A model generated the notes under the pieces. That model saw only the letters and a list, made by a program, of their open reading frames with translations, was not told where the DNA came from and did no database searches. From Cohnella kolymensis (GTDB lineage Bacteria > Bacillota > Bacilli > Paenibacillales > Paenibacillaceae), in contig NZ_JXAL01000026.1 in NCBI RefSeq assembly GCF_000829465.1, positions 203,714 to 267,713 on the forward strand: a stretch of 64,000 nucleotides of DNA, in the 5' to 3' direction. The position numbers and the translations under genes were made by a program. Below, one piece after another: positions 1 to 8,269 of this stretch (its first letter is position 1; each line of letters begins with the position of its first letter).

Positions 1-525
1 ATTTGCAAAATTTTGCTGCCAGCGCCGACCCGCAGGTGTAATTGCAATCCGAATTTTGCCTGTAATTGCACTGTCGTGAAAACCCGCAGCGGCTTTTAAA
101 CGAGACAGCTCTTTAGGCGTCCAATCGAAGAATTTCGTCTCTGCAGCCATGAGCAGAGCCGGATTCCCGTCTTTACCGCCGAATACCCGCAGCAGCAGCT
201 GTCTCACATTGTCCGTTTCGTGAAAAGAGAACAGAATCAGATCCCGGGTATCTGTCCATACCTGGGAAGAATCGGTTTCCTTCAAATCGATCGTCAAAAT
301 GGAGTGATCCCAGCTTACCCTCCGGAGCCGCTCCCGCAGCGGAAGTCCGATCAGCGCATCGACAAGATTGTCGTCCGACAAAGCTTCCACCCTGACGGGA
401 TCAAACACGGCCGTTTCCTGACGCTTGTGCTTAATGCCCTGGTCGATGAACGGCACTTGCCCCAGCAGGATAATTGCAGCGAGCCCGAGTAAAGAAATAA
501 ATGCGAATTGACGCGAAAAGGACAT
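1..525 (-). CDS. Unknown membrane-anchored or exported protein, 3' end cut by window edge
   Basis: The frame is open from an ATG at 525 to the window edge, 175 codons without a stop. A GGAGGGAG ribosome site lies about 12 bases upstream. The N-terminus has a short polar start and then a hydrophobic segment at about residues 8-24, which suggests a signal peptide or membrane anchor. The rest looks like a soluble extracytoplasmic domain of mixed alpha/beta character. I do not recognise the family. In B. subtilis mtrB is followed by hepS, but this protein does not resemble the HepS N-terminus. A terminator lies between it and mtrB, so it probably has its own promoter. Confidence is for being a real gene, not for function. 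Confidence 0.7.
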   Translation of the reverse strand, partial: MSFSRQFAFISLLGLAAIILLGQVPFIDQGIKHKRQETAVFDPVRVEALSDDNLVDALIGLPLRERLRRVSWDHSILTIDLKETDSSQVWTDTRDLILFSFHETDNVRQLLLRVFGGKDGNPALLMAAETKFFDWTPKELSRLKAAAGFHDSAITGKIRIAITPAGRRWQQNFAN

Positions 526-574
526 GGATAAGTTGCTCCCTCCTGCAGAGGTATCTTCCTATCCATTGTACAAA

Positions 575-597
575 AGAAAAAGGCAGGCTATGCCTGC
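575..597 (-). terminator. Terminator after mtrB
   Basis: On the minus strand GCAGGC ATA GCCTGC forms a 6-bp stem followed by CTTTTTCTTTT. It lies 19 bases past the mtrB stop and separates mtrB from the unknown gene at the left edge. Confidence 0.75.
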
Positions 598-615
598 GCT
601 CTGTTGCTTGCAACC

Positions 616-837
616 TTATTCGTCGGTTTCAACGGTGCCGTATTTCGTCATCACGGTCGCTTTGCCGCGGATTTTTACCGCGGAAGTGTGTTCGGTGAAC
701 TGGGCGATCAGCACCTCTCCCCGGTCCAGCTTCTCCGTATGATGAAACTTCGTATCCTGGCCTCGTGTCAGACCGATAACCTGCACTCCGTTGTCTTTCG
801 CTTTCACCACAAAAAAATCACCCTGATTGTTATCCAT
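616..837 (-). CDS. mtrB: Trp RNA-binding attenuation protein (TRAP)
   Basis: The 73-residue protein matches the whole length of TRAP. It has the conserved stretches [18 protein letters not shown] and [10 protein letters not shown] that form the beta-sheet subunit of the 11-mer ring. TRAP binds tryptophan and then GAG/UAG repeats in the leader of trp mRNAs, lowering transcription and translation of tryptophan genes. Residues of the TRFHH-like loop and the K/R positions used for RNA contact are present. In B. subtilis it lies between hbs-folE and hepS. Here the HU gene and a tRNA are upstream, and no folE lies between. A terminator follows. Identification is firm. Confidence 0.95.
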   Translation of the reverse strand: MDNNQGDFFVVKAKDNGVQVIGLTRGQDTKFHHTEKLDRGEVLIAQFTEHTSAVKIRGKATVMTKYGTVETDE

Positions 838-924
838 GGCAATCCCCTTTAGTTGGAATGATCTGCAATGAGTTCATCGTATCGATCCGTCGGCAAGCTC
901 ATGAAATACCCTCAAAATAGTGAA

Positions 925-960
925 ACTGCCTTCCCGGAGTGTTACCAACAGGAAAGCAGT
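925..960 (-). terminator. Possible terminator downstream of tRNA-Pro
   Basis: An inverted repeat of ten bases with one G-T pair (ACTGCCTTCC against GGAAAGCAGT) follows the tRNA on the minus strand. Only a weak T-rich stretch (TTCACTATTTT) comes after it, so it may be a processing or stabilising hairpin instead. Confidence 0.35.
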
Positions 961-977
961 ATCGACTGCGTATGTAA

Positions 978-1054
978 TGGTCGGAGTAGCGGGATTTGAA
1001 CCCACGGCCTCACCCACCCCAAGGGTGCGCGCTACCAGTCTGCGCTATACCCCG
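978..1054 (-). tRNA. tRNA-Pro (anticodon GGG)
   Basis: The minus-strand sequence folds as a full cloverleaf. The acceptor stem CGGGGTA pairs with TACTCCG. The D arm has GCGC/GCGC. The anticodon stem CACCC/GGGTG holds the loop TTGGGGT with anticodon GGG, and the T arm is GTGGG-TTCAAAT-CCCGC. The discriminator A is followed by an encoded CCA. It reads proline codons CCC and CCU. It sits alone between the HU gene and mtrB, where B. subtilis has folE. Confidence 0.95.
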
Positions 1055-1143
1055 ACGGATGAAAGTACGAGAGTGATTATAGCACAGCCTATTAAAGGGT
1101 GGCAACCCGATTTGCGGGAGACATCCCGCCACCATCCATTACC

Positions 1144-1416
1144 TTATTTAATGCCTTCTTTAAGTGCCTTACCCGGCTTGAATGCGGGAATTTTCCCGGC
1201 CGGAATCTCAATTTCCACACCGGTTTGCGGATTGCGTCCTTTGCGGGCGGAACGTTCGCGCACCTCGAAGTTTCCAAATCCTACGAGCTGCACTTTGTCT
1301 CCGCTCTGCAGCGCCTCGGCTATGACGTCGAATACGGCGTCAACCGCTTGGGTTGCGTCCTTCTTTGACAAATCGGCCACTTCAGCCACTTTAGCGATCA
1401 ATTCGGTTTTGTTCAT
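1144..1416 (-). CDS. hbs: DNA-binding protein HU
   Basis: This is a 90-residue HU/IHF-family protein that bends and compacts the nucleoid as a homodimer. It begins MNKTELI, has the [20 protein letters not shown] stretch that leads into the DNA-clasping beta arm, and ends at the normal family length. The ATG at 1416 is chosen because GGGAGGTG lies 5-8 bases before it; the GTG three codons upstream lies inside that ribosome site. A sigma-A type promoter is visible upstream. As in B. subtilis it is the neighbour of the spoIVA region and mtrB, although an ABC transporter operon now separates it from spoIVA. Confidence 0.97.
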   Translation of the reverse strand: MNKTELIAKVAEVADLSKKDATQAVDAVFDVIAEALQSGDKVQLVGFGNFEVRERSARKGRNPQTGVEIEIPAGKIPAFKPGKALKEGIK

Positions 1417-1475
1417 GGCATTCACCTCCCATAACGGAAAACAAGCATGTTATCTGTTTATCCGTTTTCAAAGAA

Positions 1476-1505
1476 ATTATACACACACAATGGCGGCAGT
1501 TTCAA
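1476..1505 (-). promoter_or_regulatory. Sigma-A promoter of the HU gene
   Basis: On the minus strand TTGAAA, an 18-base spacer and a perfect TATAAT lie about 60 bases before the HU start codon. Confidence 0.75.
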
Positions 1506-1532
1506 GCGTGGCGCGATTTTCCGCGATTTCGC

Positions 1533-2519
1533 TTACGCTTTGCGCCGGCTCAGATGAATAAAAGTGACCGCGAGCGCAAGAACTAGCACCGCTCCTTTAA
1601 TGATATCCGTCGTGTAATATTGAATGTTGAGCATCGTCAGCCCGTTTGCCAGAACGCCCATCAGAACCGCACCGACAAACGTGCCGATCATGTTCGGCCG
1701 TCCGGCGGCGAATACCGAGTAACCTACAAACACGGCAGCTACCGCCTCCATGAGCAGGGGTGCGCCCGCGTCAATTTGGCCGGAGCCGATCCGGGAAGCG
1801 AACAGGATTCCGCCGATTGACGCGAATACGCCTGAAGCGACGTACGCGAGCGTGCGAATACGCTTCACGCGCAAACCGGATAAACGCGCTGCTTCCTCGT
1901 TGCCGCCGGTCATGATCATCTGCCTGCCCCACCGCGTGTACTTGAAAAACAGATGGACCGCAATGACAGCCAGCAGCATCAGAATAACCGGAAACGGAAC
2001 GCCGAACAGCTTGCCCTGACCGATCCATAGAAATTCCGGAAGCATCACGCCCGGAGCGGTGCTGCCGTCCGCCATCGGCATATTGTTATAGATGGAGTAA
2101 CCTTTGGTATACGTCTTATGAATCCCGCTCACTATAAACATCACTGCCAAAGTCGCCAGCAAATCCGGAATCCGCACCTTGACGATAAGGAAAGCATTCA
2201 GCAGACCGATTAACGCTCCGACGGCAATAGACACGACAAGCACGACGATCAAAGGCATTTCATACCATACCATCAGCGTCGCGGTCAGCACGGTTGATAG
2301 AGACACCGTCGATCCGACGGATAGATCGAACCCGTCCACAGTCAAAGATATCGTAACCCCGATGGCTATGAACGTCACGATCGAAATCGATCGCAATATA
2401 TCGGTTAAATTGCCGTAAGTAAAAAAGGCTTCGTCGTTCAAAGAGAAAAACAGCACGACCAAGCCGATAAAGACAAGTGCGCCGTATTTGAATGTAAAAG
2501 GCAGTAAAAGCTTTTTCAC
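1533..2519 (-). CDS. Ribose-type ABC transporter permease
   Basis: This 328-residue integral membrane protein belongs to the RbsC/XylH-type permease family (BPD_transp_2) of class-II sugar importers. Hydrophobic segments run through its length. The conserved cytoplasmic loop for the ATPase is seen as TGGNEEAARLSGLRV, followed by the family region around RIGSGQIDAGAPLLMEAVAA. The start is a GTG whose bases overlap the TGA stop of the upstream ATPase (GTGA), with GGGAGG eight bases before it, so translation is coupled. It is the last gene of a binding protein-ATPase-permease operon. A single permease gene implies a homodimer channel. The substrate cannot be read from sequence; ribose, inositol or a similar sugar are possible. 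Confidence 0.9.
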   Translation of the reverse strand: MKKLLLPFTFKYGALVFIGLVVLFFSLNDEAFFTYGNLTDILRSISIVTFIAIGVTISLTVDGFDLSVGSTVSLSTVLTATLMVWYEMPLIVVLVVSIAVGALIGLLNAFLIVKVRIPDLLATLAVMFIVSGIHKTYTKGYSIYNNMPMADGSTAPGVMLPEFLWIGQGKLFGVPFPVILMLLAVIAVHLFFKYTRWGRQMIMTGGNEEAARLSGLRVKRIRTLAYVASGVFASIGGILFASRIGSGQIDAGAPLLMEAVAAVFVGYSVFAAGRPNMIGTFVGAVLMGVLANGLTMLNIQYYTTDIIKGAVLVLALAVTFIHLSRRKA

Positions 2520-4036
2520 GCCAATTCCTCCCGGCCCGCGCTGGCATAGTACAATAAATCTTCCTGAGAGGCTTCCCCGCGGGCAAATGATTTCACGATG
2601 ACTCCGTCGCACATGACCAGTATCCGATCGGCAAGTCCCAGCGCTTCGGGAAATTCGGACGTCAAGTACAAGATTCCTTTCCCTTGCCGGGCGAGCTGTC
2701 CGATAATACGGAAAATATCGCTTTTCGCGCCGATGTCGACACCTTTGGTAGGCTCATCGAACAGAAACACTTCAGCCTCGGTTCCTAGCCATTTGCCGAT
2801 CGACACTTTTTGCTGATTGCCTCCGCTCAAATAAGCGGTCAATTGGGAAACGCCCGGCGTCTTGATGCCGAGGCCGGCAATTTGACGGTCCGCATGCTTT
2901 CGCTCCGCCGCACCGGACAATATCCCGAGTCGGCTGATTGATTGAAGGATCGGCAAGCTTAAGTTATGCAGCACCGACTCCCGAACCAGAATCCCTTCCT
3001 TCCGCCTCTCCTCCGGAACAAGCGCAATCCCCGATCTCAAAGCATCGTTCGGACTACGCAGATCGGCGCGCCGTCCGCCGACCGACACCGTACCTTTTTG
3101 CACGGGATCCGCGCCGAACAACGCTCGGGACAGCTCTGTTTTCCCCGCGCCCACCAGGCCTACCACCGCGGCGATTTCTCCGCGGCGCACTTCCAAATCG
3201 ACACCCTTGACTCTCGGGCCCGCATATAAACCTTGTACGGAAAATAGAGTCTCGCCGATGTCGGCGGACAGCTTCGGATATTCCTCTTCGAAGCTCCTGC
3301 CCAACATCGCTCTGACAACAGCCGCGGCATCGATATTTTCGCGTTGTTCGGTAAGTACACGCTGACCGTCTCTCATGACTGTGATGCGATCGCATATGCG
3401 AAATACTTCCGGCAGCCGGTGCGTGATGAATATGACGGCGATACCGGACGCTTTCAGCCCTTCCATGATGCGGAACAATTTGTCCGTTTCTTCTATGCTT
3501 AAAGGAGCGGTAGGTTCGTCGAGAATAGCCACCTTCGCCTCCTCGGCCACCAGTCTTGCAATCAGCACCATTTGTTTCTCGGATAATGAAAGATTCCGCA
3601 CAAGCGTTCGAGGGGACAAAGACAAGCCGATCCGCCGCAGCAGCGTCTGCGCCTGATCATGCAGCTTTCGCCAATTGAGCCACTTTTCTCCTTTGGAAGA
3701 AGCAATGCGGTCCATGAATATATTTTCAGATACGCTGAGATGAGGGACGAGGGACGTGTCCACTTCTTGATAAACGCAATGAATACCTGCTTGTTTGGCA
3801 TCTGAGGGAGAATTGAAACGAAAGCTGCGGCCGCCGATTTCAACGGTTCCTTCTTCCGCTTCATAAGCGCCGGACAATATTTTCATCAATGTGCTTTTGC
3901 CGGCGCCGTTAGAGCCTAGCAATGCATGGATTTCGCCGCCTCTTACCCCGAAGTCGACGGATTTTAAGGCCGGAACCCCTGCGAACGATTTCGACACATT
4001 CCGCATTTGCAGCTCAGCGCCGTTCAACTGTTCCAT
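2516..4036 (-). CDS. Ribose-type ABC transporter ATPase, two fused nucleotide-binding domains
   Basis: This 506-residue protein is a fused double ATPase of the RbsA/MglA/XylG family, which powers sugar uptake at the inner face of the membrane. The first domain (about 1-245) has Walker A GSNGAGKST near residue 41, signature NLSLSEKQ and Walker B VAILDEPT. The second (about 255-500) has the degenerate Walker A GLVGAGKTE, a canonical signature YLSGGNQQK and Walker B VFLFDEPTKGVD. Degeneracy in one of the two sites is usual in this family, so the pair probably hydrolyses ATP asymmetrically. It follows the binding protein after a hairpin and overlaps the permease by four bases. Confidence 0.93.
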   Translation of the reverse strand: MEQLNGAELQMRNVSKSFAGVPALKSVDFGVRGGEIHALLGSNGAGKSTLMKILSGAYEAEEGTVEIGGRSFRFNSPSDAKQAGIHCVYQEVDTSLVPHLSVSENIFMDRIASSKGEKWLNWRKLHDQAQTLLRRIGLSLSPRTLVRNLSLSEKQMVLIARLVAEEAKVAILDEPTAPLSIEETDKLFRIMEGLKASGIAVIFITHRLPEVFRICDRITVMRDGQRVLTEQRENIDAAAVVRAMLGRSFEEEYPKLSADIGETLFSVQGLYAGPRVKGVDLEVRRGEIAAVVGLVGAGKTELSRALFGADPVQKGTVSVGGRRADLRSPNDALRSGIALVPEERRKEGILVRESVLHNLSLPILQSISRLGILSGAAERKHADRQIAGLGIKTPGVSQLTAYLSGGNQQKVSIGKWLGTEAEVFLFDEPTKGVDIGAKSDIFRIIGQLARQGKGILYLTSEFPEALGLADRILVMCDGVIVKSFARGEASQEDLLYYASAGREELA

Positions 4037-4102
4037 TATGTATGGTCACACCCCTTTCCTGCCGCGCCATTGGCATTGTAACACACTCTTAAAATGCAGG
4101 AA

Positions 4103-4127
4103 ACGGCGCGGTTATTGGCCGCGCCGT
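4103..4127 (-). promoter_or_regulatory. Intergenic hairpin between binding protein and ATPase genes
   Basis: A perfect 9-bp stem, ACGGCGCGG with CCGCGCCGT, encloses a 7-base loop just after the binding-protein stop. The minus strand after it is only mildly T-rich. Hairpins here commonly stabilise or partly end the message so that binding protein exceeds the membrane subunits. Confidence 0.6.
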
Positions 4128-4150
4128 GCTCTTGGCAAACCCTGCGCCGA

Positions 4151-5263
4151 TTATTTCGCGCCTGCGGATTGCTCCAAAGCTTTCAGATAATCGGTATTCC
4201 CGAAATCGCTGCTGCCCCATCCTTCTACATATTGCGACAGGTCGGCGGTGGTGACGACTTTGTCCTTCGGAAGCATGTCGCGATGCACGAATACGGGCTC
4301 GAGTTCAACGACCGCATCCGTTTTGTCGCCGTGCAGCTTCTGGTACAAGTAGCGGACCTGAACCTGGCCGATCGACGAAGGATCGACGGCTGCCGAGGCA
4401 ACCCACGGGCTCTTCGGATCCTGGATCATCTTCAGGTCTTCGTCGCTGAGATCGATGCCGTAAATTTTGATTTCATCGCGTCCCGCTTGTTTGATTGCAT
4501 TGGCTGCGCCTTTTGCGAATTCATCCCATGAAGCCCAGACAGCGGTAATATCACCCTTGTTCGGATACTGTTTGAGCACAGCTTCCATTTTGTTTTGCGT
4601 GTCCAGCTGCGGGTTGCTCGCGTCGCCGAAAGCCGAAACTTGTTTAATGTCCGGGTATTTGTCTTGGAACGCCTTGTATGAAATCTGGCGGCTTTCCATC
4701 GGAGGGAAACCGGCCACCCAAACTTTGACAATGCTGCCTTTGCCGCCCGAGTCCTTAGCGAGCTGCTCCAAGGTCAATTCGGCCATCTTCTGGTCGTTCT
4801 GAGCCAGGTTCGTTACGCCTTCAACTCCGTTCAAAGCAGAATCAAACGCAACGACGGGAATACCGGCTGCGAGCGCCTTATTAACGCCGGCCGTCAATGC
4901 GCCTGGGTCGCCGTGATCGATCAGGATGCCGTCATACTTCTTGTTTACTGCCGCATCCAGATTGGCAGCCATTTTGTTCAGATCGTTGTTAGCCGTGAGA
5001 ACGTTGACTTCGCCGCCGTATTTGGCGATCTGGGCTTTGACTCCGTCCACATATTGCGCGGAAAAAGTACCCGTATTCAGACGCATGATGAGCGCGATTT
5101 TTTTGCCTTTGAGCGCATCGGACCCCGGATTGCCGGAAGTTTCCGCCGCAGAAGCGGAAGGTGAACTTCCCGCATTCTCTTCTTTGTTACCGCATGCCGA
5201 CAGCACCAAAATCAATGCGAGCATTAAAGCTAACGATGTGACACCCAATTTACTTTTTGTCAT
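4151..5263 (-). CDS. Sugar ABC transporter substrate-binding lipoprotein
   Basis: This is a 370-residue extracytoplasmic receptor of the RbsB-like family (Peripla_BP_4). It has a lipoprotein signal peptide ending in LVLSACGN, then a low-complexity Ser/Ala/Gly linker, then the two-lobe fold beginning LKGKKIALIMRLNTGTF. The cysteine would be lipidated and anchor it outside the membrane. The ATG at 5263 is chosen because GGAGGCAGAG lies directly before it. It is the first gene of the operon behind a strong sigma-A promoter, and a hairpin follows. The ligand cannot be decided here. I saw no adjacent sugar-specific regulator, kinase or dehydrogenase that would point to one sugar. Confidence 0.9.
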   Translation of the reverse strand: MTKSKLGVTSLALMLALILVLSACGNKEENAGSSPSASAAETSGNPGSDALKGKKIALIMRLNTGTFSAQYVDGVKAQIAKYGGEVNVLTANNDLNKMAANLDAAVNKKYDGILIDHGDPGALTAGVNKALAAGIPVVAFDSALNGVEGVTNLAQNDQKMAELTLEQLAKDSGGKGSIVKVWVAGFPPMESRQISYKAFQDKYPDIKQVSAFGDASNPQLDTQNKMEAVLKQYPNKGDITAVWASWDEFAKGAANAIKQAGRDEIKIYGIDLSDEDLKMIQDPKSPWVASAAVDPSSIGQVQVRYLYQKLHGDKTDAVVELEPVFVHRDMLPKDKVVTTADLSQYVEGWGSSDFGNTDYLKALEQSAGAK

Positions 5264-5304
5264 CTCTCTGCCTCCCATTATGTAACACCACGAATGATAG
5301 AATT

Positions 5305-5333
5305 ACTATAATCGGCAATTCCGAGTATGTCAA
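5305..5333 (-). promoter_or_regulatory. Sigma-A promoter of the sugar ABC operon
   Basis: On the minus strand a perfect TTGACA, a 17-base spacer and TATAGT lie about 40 bases before the binding-protein start. No clear CcpA (cre) operator was seen over it. Confidence 0.8.
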
Positions 5334-5393
5334 TCGGGTTTCCAAAATTTTTGGCTTTGATAAAAGACGGCTTGCGAAAGGCCCAATATGACA

Positions 5394-5426
5394 GAGGGGG
5401 GCAGTCCCGATATGGGACAGCCCCTC
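5394..5426 (-). terminator. Hairpin downstream of spoIVA
   Basis: A long, nearly perfect inverted repeat (GAGGGG-CTGTCCC / GGGACTG-CCCCTC) lies 12 bases past the spoIVA stop. There is no clear T-run after it, so it is a probable but not classical terminator. Confidence 0.5.
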
Positions 5427-5437
5427 AAGGTTTTACT

Positions 5438-6916
5438 TTATAGAATGATGGCAATCAGACCGCCGGAGCCTTCGTTGATGATCCGGCCGAGCGTTTCCTG
5501 CAGCTTGTAGCGGGCGTTGTCGGGCATCATCGCGATTTTGCCCTGAATGCCTTCCCGAACTATGGAATGCAAGGAGCGGCCGAATATATCGGAATCCCAG
5601 ATCTTGATCGGATCCTTCTCGAAATCCTGCATCAAATAGCGGACAAGCTCTTCGCTCTGCTTCTCGGTCCCGATGATCGGCGCGAATTCAGATTCCACAT
5701 CCACTCGGATCATATGAATCGACGGCGCAGTCGCTTTAAGTCTCACACCGAAACGGGAGCCTTGACGGATGAGCTCAGGTTCGTCGAGCTGCATCTCGGC
5801 AAGCGATGGAGCGGCAATTCCATACCCTGTCGTCTTGACCATTTCGAGCGCTTCCGCAAACCGGTCGTACTCCCGCTTAGCGTGAGAAAACTCCTGCATG
5901 AGCTGCAGCAAATGGTCTTTTCCGCGAATTTCCGTGCCGACGACTTCCATCAGAATTTTATCGTACAGTTCATCGGGCGCATACAAATCGATTTCGGCTA
6001 CGCCCTGCCCCATATTCATACCGCTTAAACCCGCGCGCGCAACGAAGTCATATTCCATGAACTGGGCGACCACCCGATCCACGTCGCGCAGACGGCGGAT
6101 ATCCTTGACGGTCTCGCGTACGGAGCTTTCGAAGCTGCTGCGGAGCCAATGTCCTTCGTTCAGCACCATGACCCAGCTCGGGAGATTCACGTTCACTTCG
6201 TGTACCGGGAACTCGTAGAGCACTTCGCGGAGAACTCCCATAACTTCTTCTTCGCCCATCGTGGCAGCGCTGAGGGCCATTACCGGAATATCATATTTAG
6301 CGGCCAATTCGCTGCGAAGAGACTGAGCTTCTTCACTCTTCGGCCGCGCCGAGTTTACGATCAACACAAACGGCTTGCCGACTTCCTTCAGCTCGTCGAT
6401 AACCCGTTCTTCCGCATCCACGTAAGCACTGCGGGGAATTTCCGATATCGTTCCGTCCGTTGTGACGACAACGCCGAGGGTCGAGTGCTCTTGAATGACC
6501 TTGCGAGTGCCGATCTCCGCCGCTTCCTGGAACGGAATCGGCTCTTCAAACCAAGGAGTCGTAATCATTCGCGGGCCGCCCTCATCTTCGAAGCCTTTGG
6601 CTCCTTCGACGGTGTAACCGACGCAATCTACAAGACGAACGTTAACTTCAAGGCCTTCGGCCACTTTCAGCTGTACCGCATTGTTCGGCACAAATTTAGG
6701 TTCGGTTGTCATGATCGTCCGGCCAGCCGCACTCTGGGGCAGCTCGTCAATTGCGCGTACTCGATCCGCCTCGTGCGCTATGTTGGGCAATACGACGGTT
6801 TCCATAAAACGTTTAATAAAGGTCGATTTGCCTGTGCGGACGGCACCTACGACCCCGAGGTAGATATCGCCGCCGGTGCGCTCGGCAATATCTTTGAAAA
6901 TGTCCACTTTTTCCAC
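5438..6916 (-). CDS. spoIVA: Stage IV sporulation protein A, spore coat morphogenetic ATPase
   Basis: The 492-residue product equals the B. subtilis SpoIVA length and is similar end to end. The N-terminal domain has Walker A GAVRTGKS (about residues 24-31), a switch region VDCVGYTV and the family stretch FEEPIPF. The middle domain is degenerate GTPase-like. The C-terminus ends GSGGLIAIIL, the tail that docks the protein through SpoVM on the forespore membrane. SpoIVA hydrolyses ATP to polymerise into the coat basement layer. The GTG at 6916 is chosen because GGGAGGG lies nine bases upstream; the earlier ATG lies inside that site. A sigma-E promoter candidate is upstream. Confidence 0.98.
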   Translation of the reverse strand: MEKVDIFKDIAERTGGDIYLGVVGAVRTGKSTFIKRFMETVVLPNIAHEADRVRAIDELPQSAAGRTIMTTEPKFVPNNAVQLKVAEGLEVNVRLVDCVGYTVEGAKGFEDEGGPRMITTPWFEEPIPFQEAAEIGTRKVIQEHSTLGVVVTTDGTISEIPRSAYVDAEERVIDELKEVGKPFVLIVNSARPKSEEAQSLRSELAAKYDIPVMALSAATMGEEEVMGVLREVLYEFPVHEVNVNLPSWVMVLNEGHWLRSSFESSVRETVKDIRRLRDVDRVVAQFMEYDFVARAGLSGMNMGQGVAEIDLYAPDELYDKILMEVVGTEIRGKDHLLQLMQEFSHAKREYDRFAEALEMVKTTGYGIAAPSLAEMQLDEPELIRQGSRFGVRLKATAPSIHMIRVDVESEFAPIIGTEKQSEELVRYLMQDFEKDPIKIWDSDIFGRSLHSIVREGIQGKIAMMPDNARYKLQETLGRIINEGSGGLIAIIL

Positions 6917-7000
6917 TGAGAATTTCCCTCCCATCGTAATCGCGAAACCTTCGTGACCCGCCAGCGCGACGGAACTCGTACACGAACTTGGACTGGTAAC

Positions 7001-7029
7001 ATTCTATGTGCGAACGCCTCTATTCATGA
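7001..7029 (-). promoter_or_regulatory. Sigma-E promoter candidate for spoIVA
   Basis: On the minus strand TCATGAA, a 14-base spacer and CATAGAAT fit the mother-cell sigma-E pattern (KMATATT / CATACAAT). They would start a leader of about 75 bases before spoIVA. The rest of 6917-7103 shows no gene. Confidence 0.55.
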
Positions 7030-7103
7030 CGCGGCGCCGCAAATTGTTTTCCATGCCGACGTACGCCCGCCGGCGCTCCTGTTGTTTCCCCCATGATCAT
7101 ATG

Positions 7104-7129
7104 AAAAAAGAGAGACACGTATGTCTCTC
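7104..7129 (-). terminator. Terminator after the yphF-like gene
   Basis: On the minus strand GAGAGACA-TACG-TGTCTCTC is followed by TTTTTT. It lies 30 bases past the stop of the lipoprotein gene. Confidence 0.85.
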
Positions 7130-7158
7130 TCAGGTAAAAAAATTGTTCAAGAATGGGA

Positions 7159-7889
7159 TTAGCCCTGAACGGCTTGTGGGGCGTTAGATACCCAATGATA
7201 AACAGGCGATTTCACAGGCACGAAGTAGGAAGCCTCCACCAGCTTATGCCGCAGATCTTCACCGGCTTCCGGTGCCGCTTTGGATTTGGCGGCCGCAGTT
7301 TGAATATCGATTCCGTAATCGACAAACACTTGTCCTTTGTCGTTGATCAGCAAATTCAGAGATTGCTGCGAGTACATGCTGCGGATCTCGGGAGCGCGTT
7401 GCCCCAGCTTATTGAAATCCACTACTGAGAATCCAGGATACACTTCATCTGCAGACGGATTCTTACCGCCATTGGCCGACCGATATTCATCCACCTTATC
7501 CTGAACGCCGGCCACCGCTTGAAATACGGCCAAATCCAGCAGTTTTACCGCCGCTTCGATTGTTCGTCGACGATCAGAAACTGATAATCTCCGCCGTTCT
7601 CGAATGCCATGGAAGGCATATTCGCCAAAAAATTCATCCGTTGCAATTTGCCGAAATCTATTTTGTATTTCTCATAGACCGGCACGGCCTCTCCCGCGTT
7701 CTGGATCGGCAGCAGTCCCGTCTGTTCCTGATATCTGTCAACGGCGTCCTGAACCGTAAGCACGGATTCTCGAGCCGACACGTTACTCCCGGGAGTGTGG
7801 TCATCCGGATACAGACAGCCGGTCATGAACATTAACGCTGAAGACATCATCATAACAGCCATTCGTCGCGCAACCTTACGAAACTTCAT
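7159..7889 (-). pseudogene. YphF-like sporulation-region lipoprotein, split by a frameshift
   Basis: A 5' part (7889-7545) encodes a lipoprotein signal ending FMTGCLYP and then a region running to FLIVDEQSKRR and a stop. The 3' part continues in another frame from EAAVKLLDLAVFQAV to 7159. Adding one base near 7550 joins them into one protein of about 243 residues. Position next to spoIVA and length fit B. subtilis YphF, a lipoprotein of unknown function; the link is by position and general character, not by an alignment. An AGGAGG site precedes the ATG. Both halves keep good coding character, so the break is either very recent or a sequencing error. Confidence 0.75.
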
Positions 7890-7915
7890 CGGCTAATAGC
7901 CTCCTAAAATAGCGA

Positions 7916-8269
7916 TCAGAAAAAATCATCCTCTTCTTGCTCCGCCAGCTTTTTGCGAATGACTGCTTTGAGCGGATCCTCGGGGATGGTCACGGTGACG
8001 TCTCCTTTGACCCGCGCTTGACAGGAGAGCCGCGTTCCCGCCTCCAGCAGCGGGCCCAGCTTGCGAGTCTCAGCGAGAGTAGGCGCTTGCAGAGATGACG
8101 CTTGTTCCTTCGAAACGTAAACCTTGCACATCAGGCATCCCGCCACCCCCCCGCATCGGGTGCGTATATTGACACGCGCCCGCCGGGAAGCATCCAGCAG
8201 CGTTGTTCCGGGCCGGACGCCGATCGAACGATTGTCCGGAAGAAAAGTGACGAGGTGGTTGGTTGTCAT
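7916..8269 (-). CDS. [2Fe-2S] ferredoxin, ISC/adrenodoxin-like cysteine spacing
   Basis: This 117-residue protein has cysteines at 39, 45, 48 and 83 in the pattern C-x5-C-x2-C...C (TRCGGVAGCLMC, then LSCQ), which binds a [2Fe-2S] cluster. The beta-grasp ferredoxin fold is suggested by the start TFLPDNRSIGVRPGTTLLDA. It would be a one-electron carrier in the cytoplasm. The C-terminus adds an acidic tail, EQEEDDFF. Its ATG overlaps the stop of the nucleotidyltransferase gene by four bases and has GGAGG upstream, so the two are co-translated. The redox partner is unknown; no reductase gene lies nearby. Confidence 0.85.
   Translation of the reverse strand: MTTNHLVTFLPDNRSIGVRPGTTLLDASRRARVNIRTRCGGVAGCLMCKVYVSKEQASSLQAPTLAETRKLGPLLEAGTRLSCQARVKGDVTVTIPEDPLKAVIRKKLAEQEEDDFF

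Noticed and set aside
920..1561. A 213-codon plus-strand frame over tRNA-Pro and HU
   Set aside because: It runs through a tRNA and antisense to HU; chance open frame.
1533..5263. Naming the ABC importer as a ribose transporter (rbs)
   Set aside because: The family is clear but substrate specificity cannot be read from sequence, and no rbsK, rbsD or rbsR lies nearby.
5263..5438. CcpA (cre) operator before the sugar ABC operon
   Set aside because: No sequence close to TGWAAGCGYTWNCA was found around the promoter.
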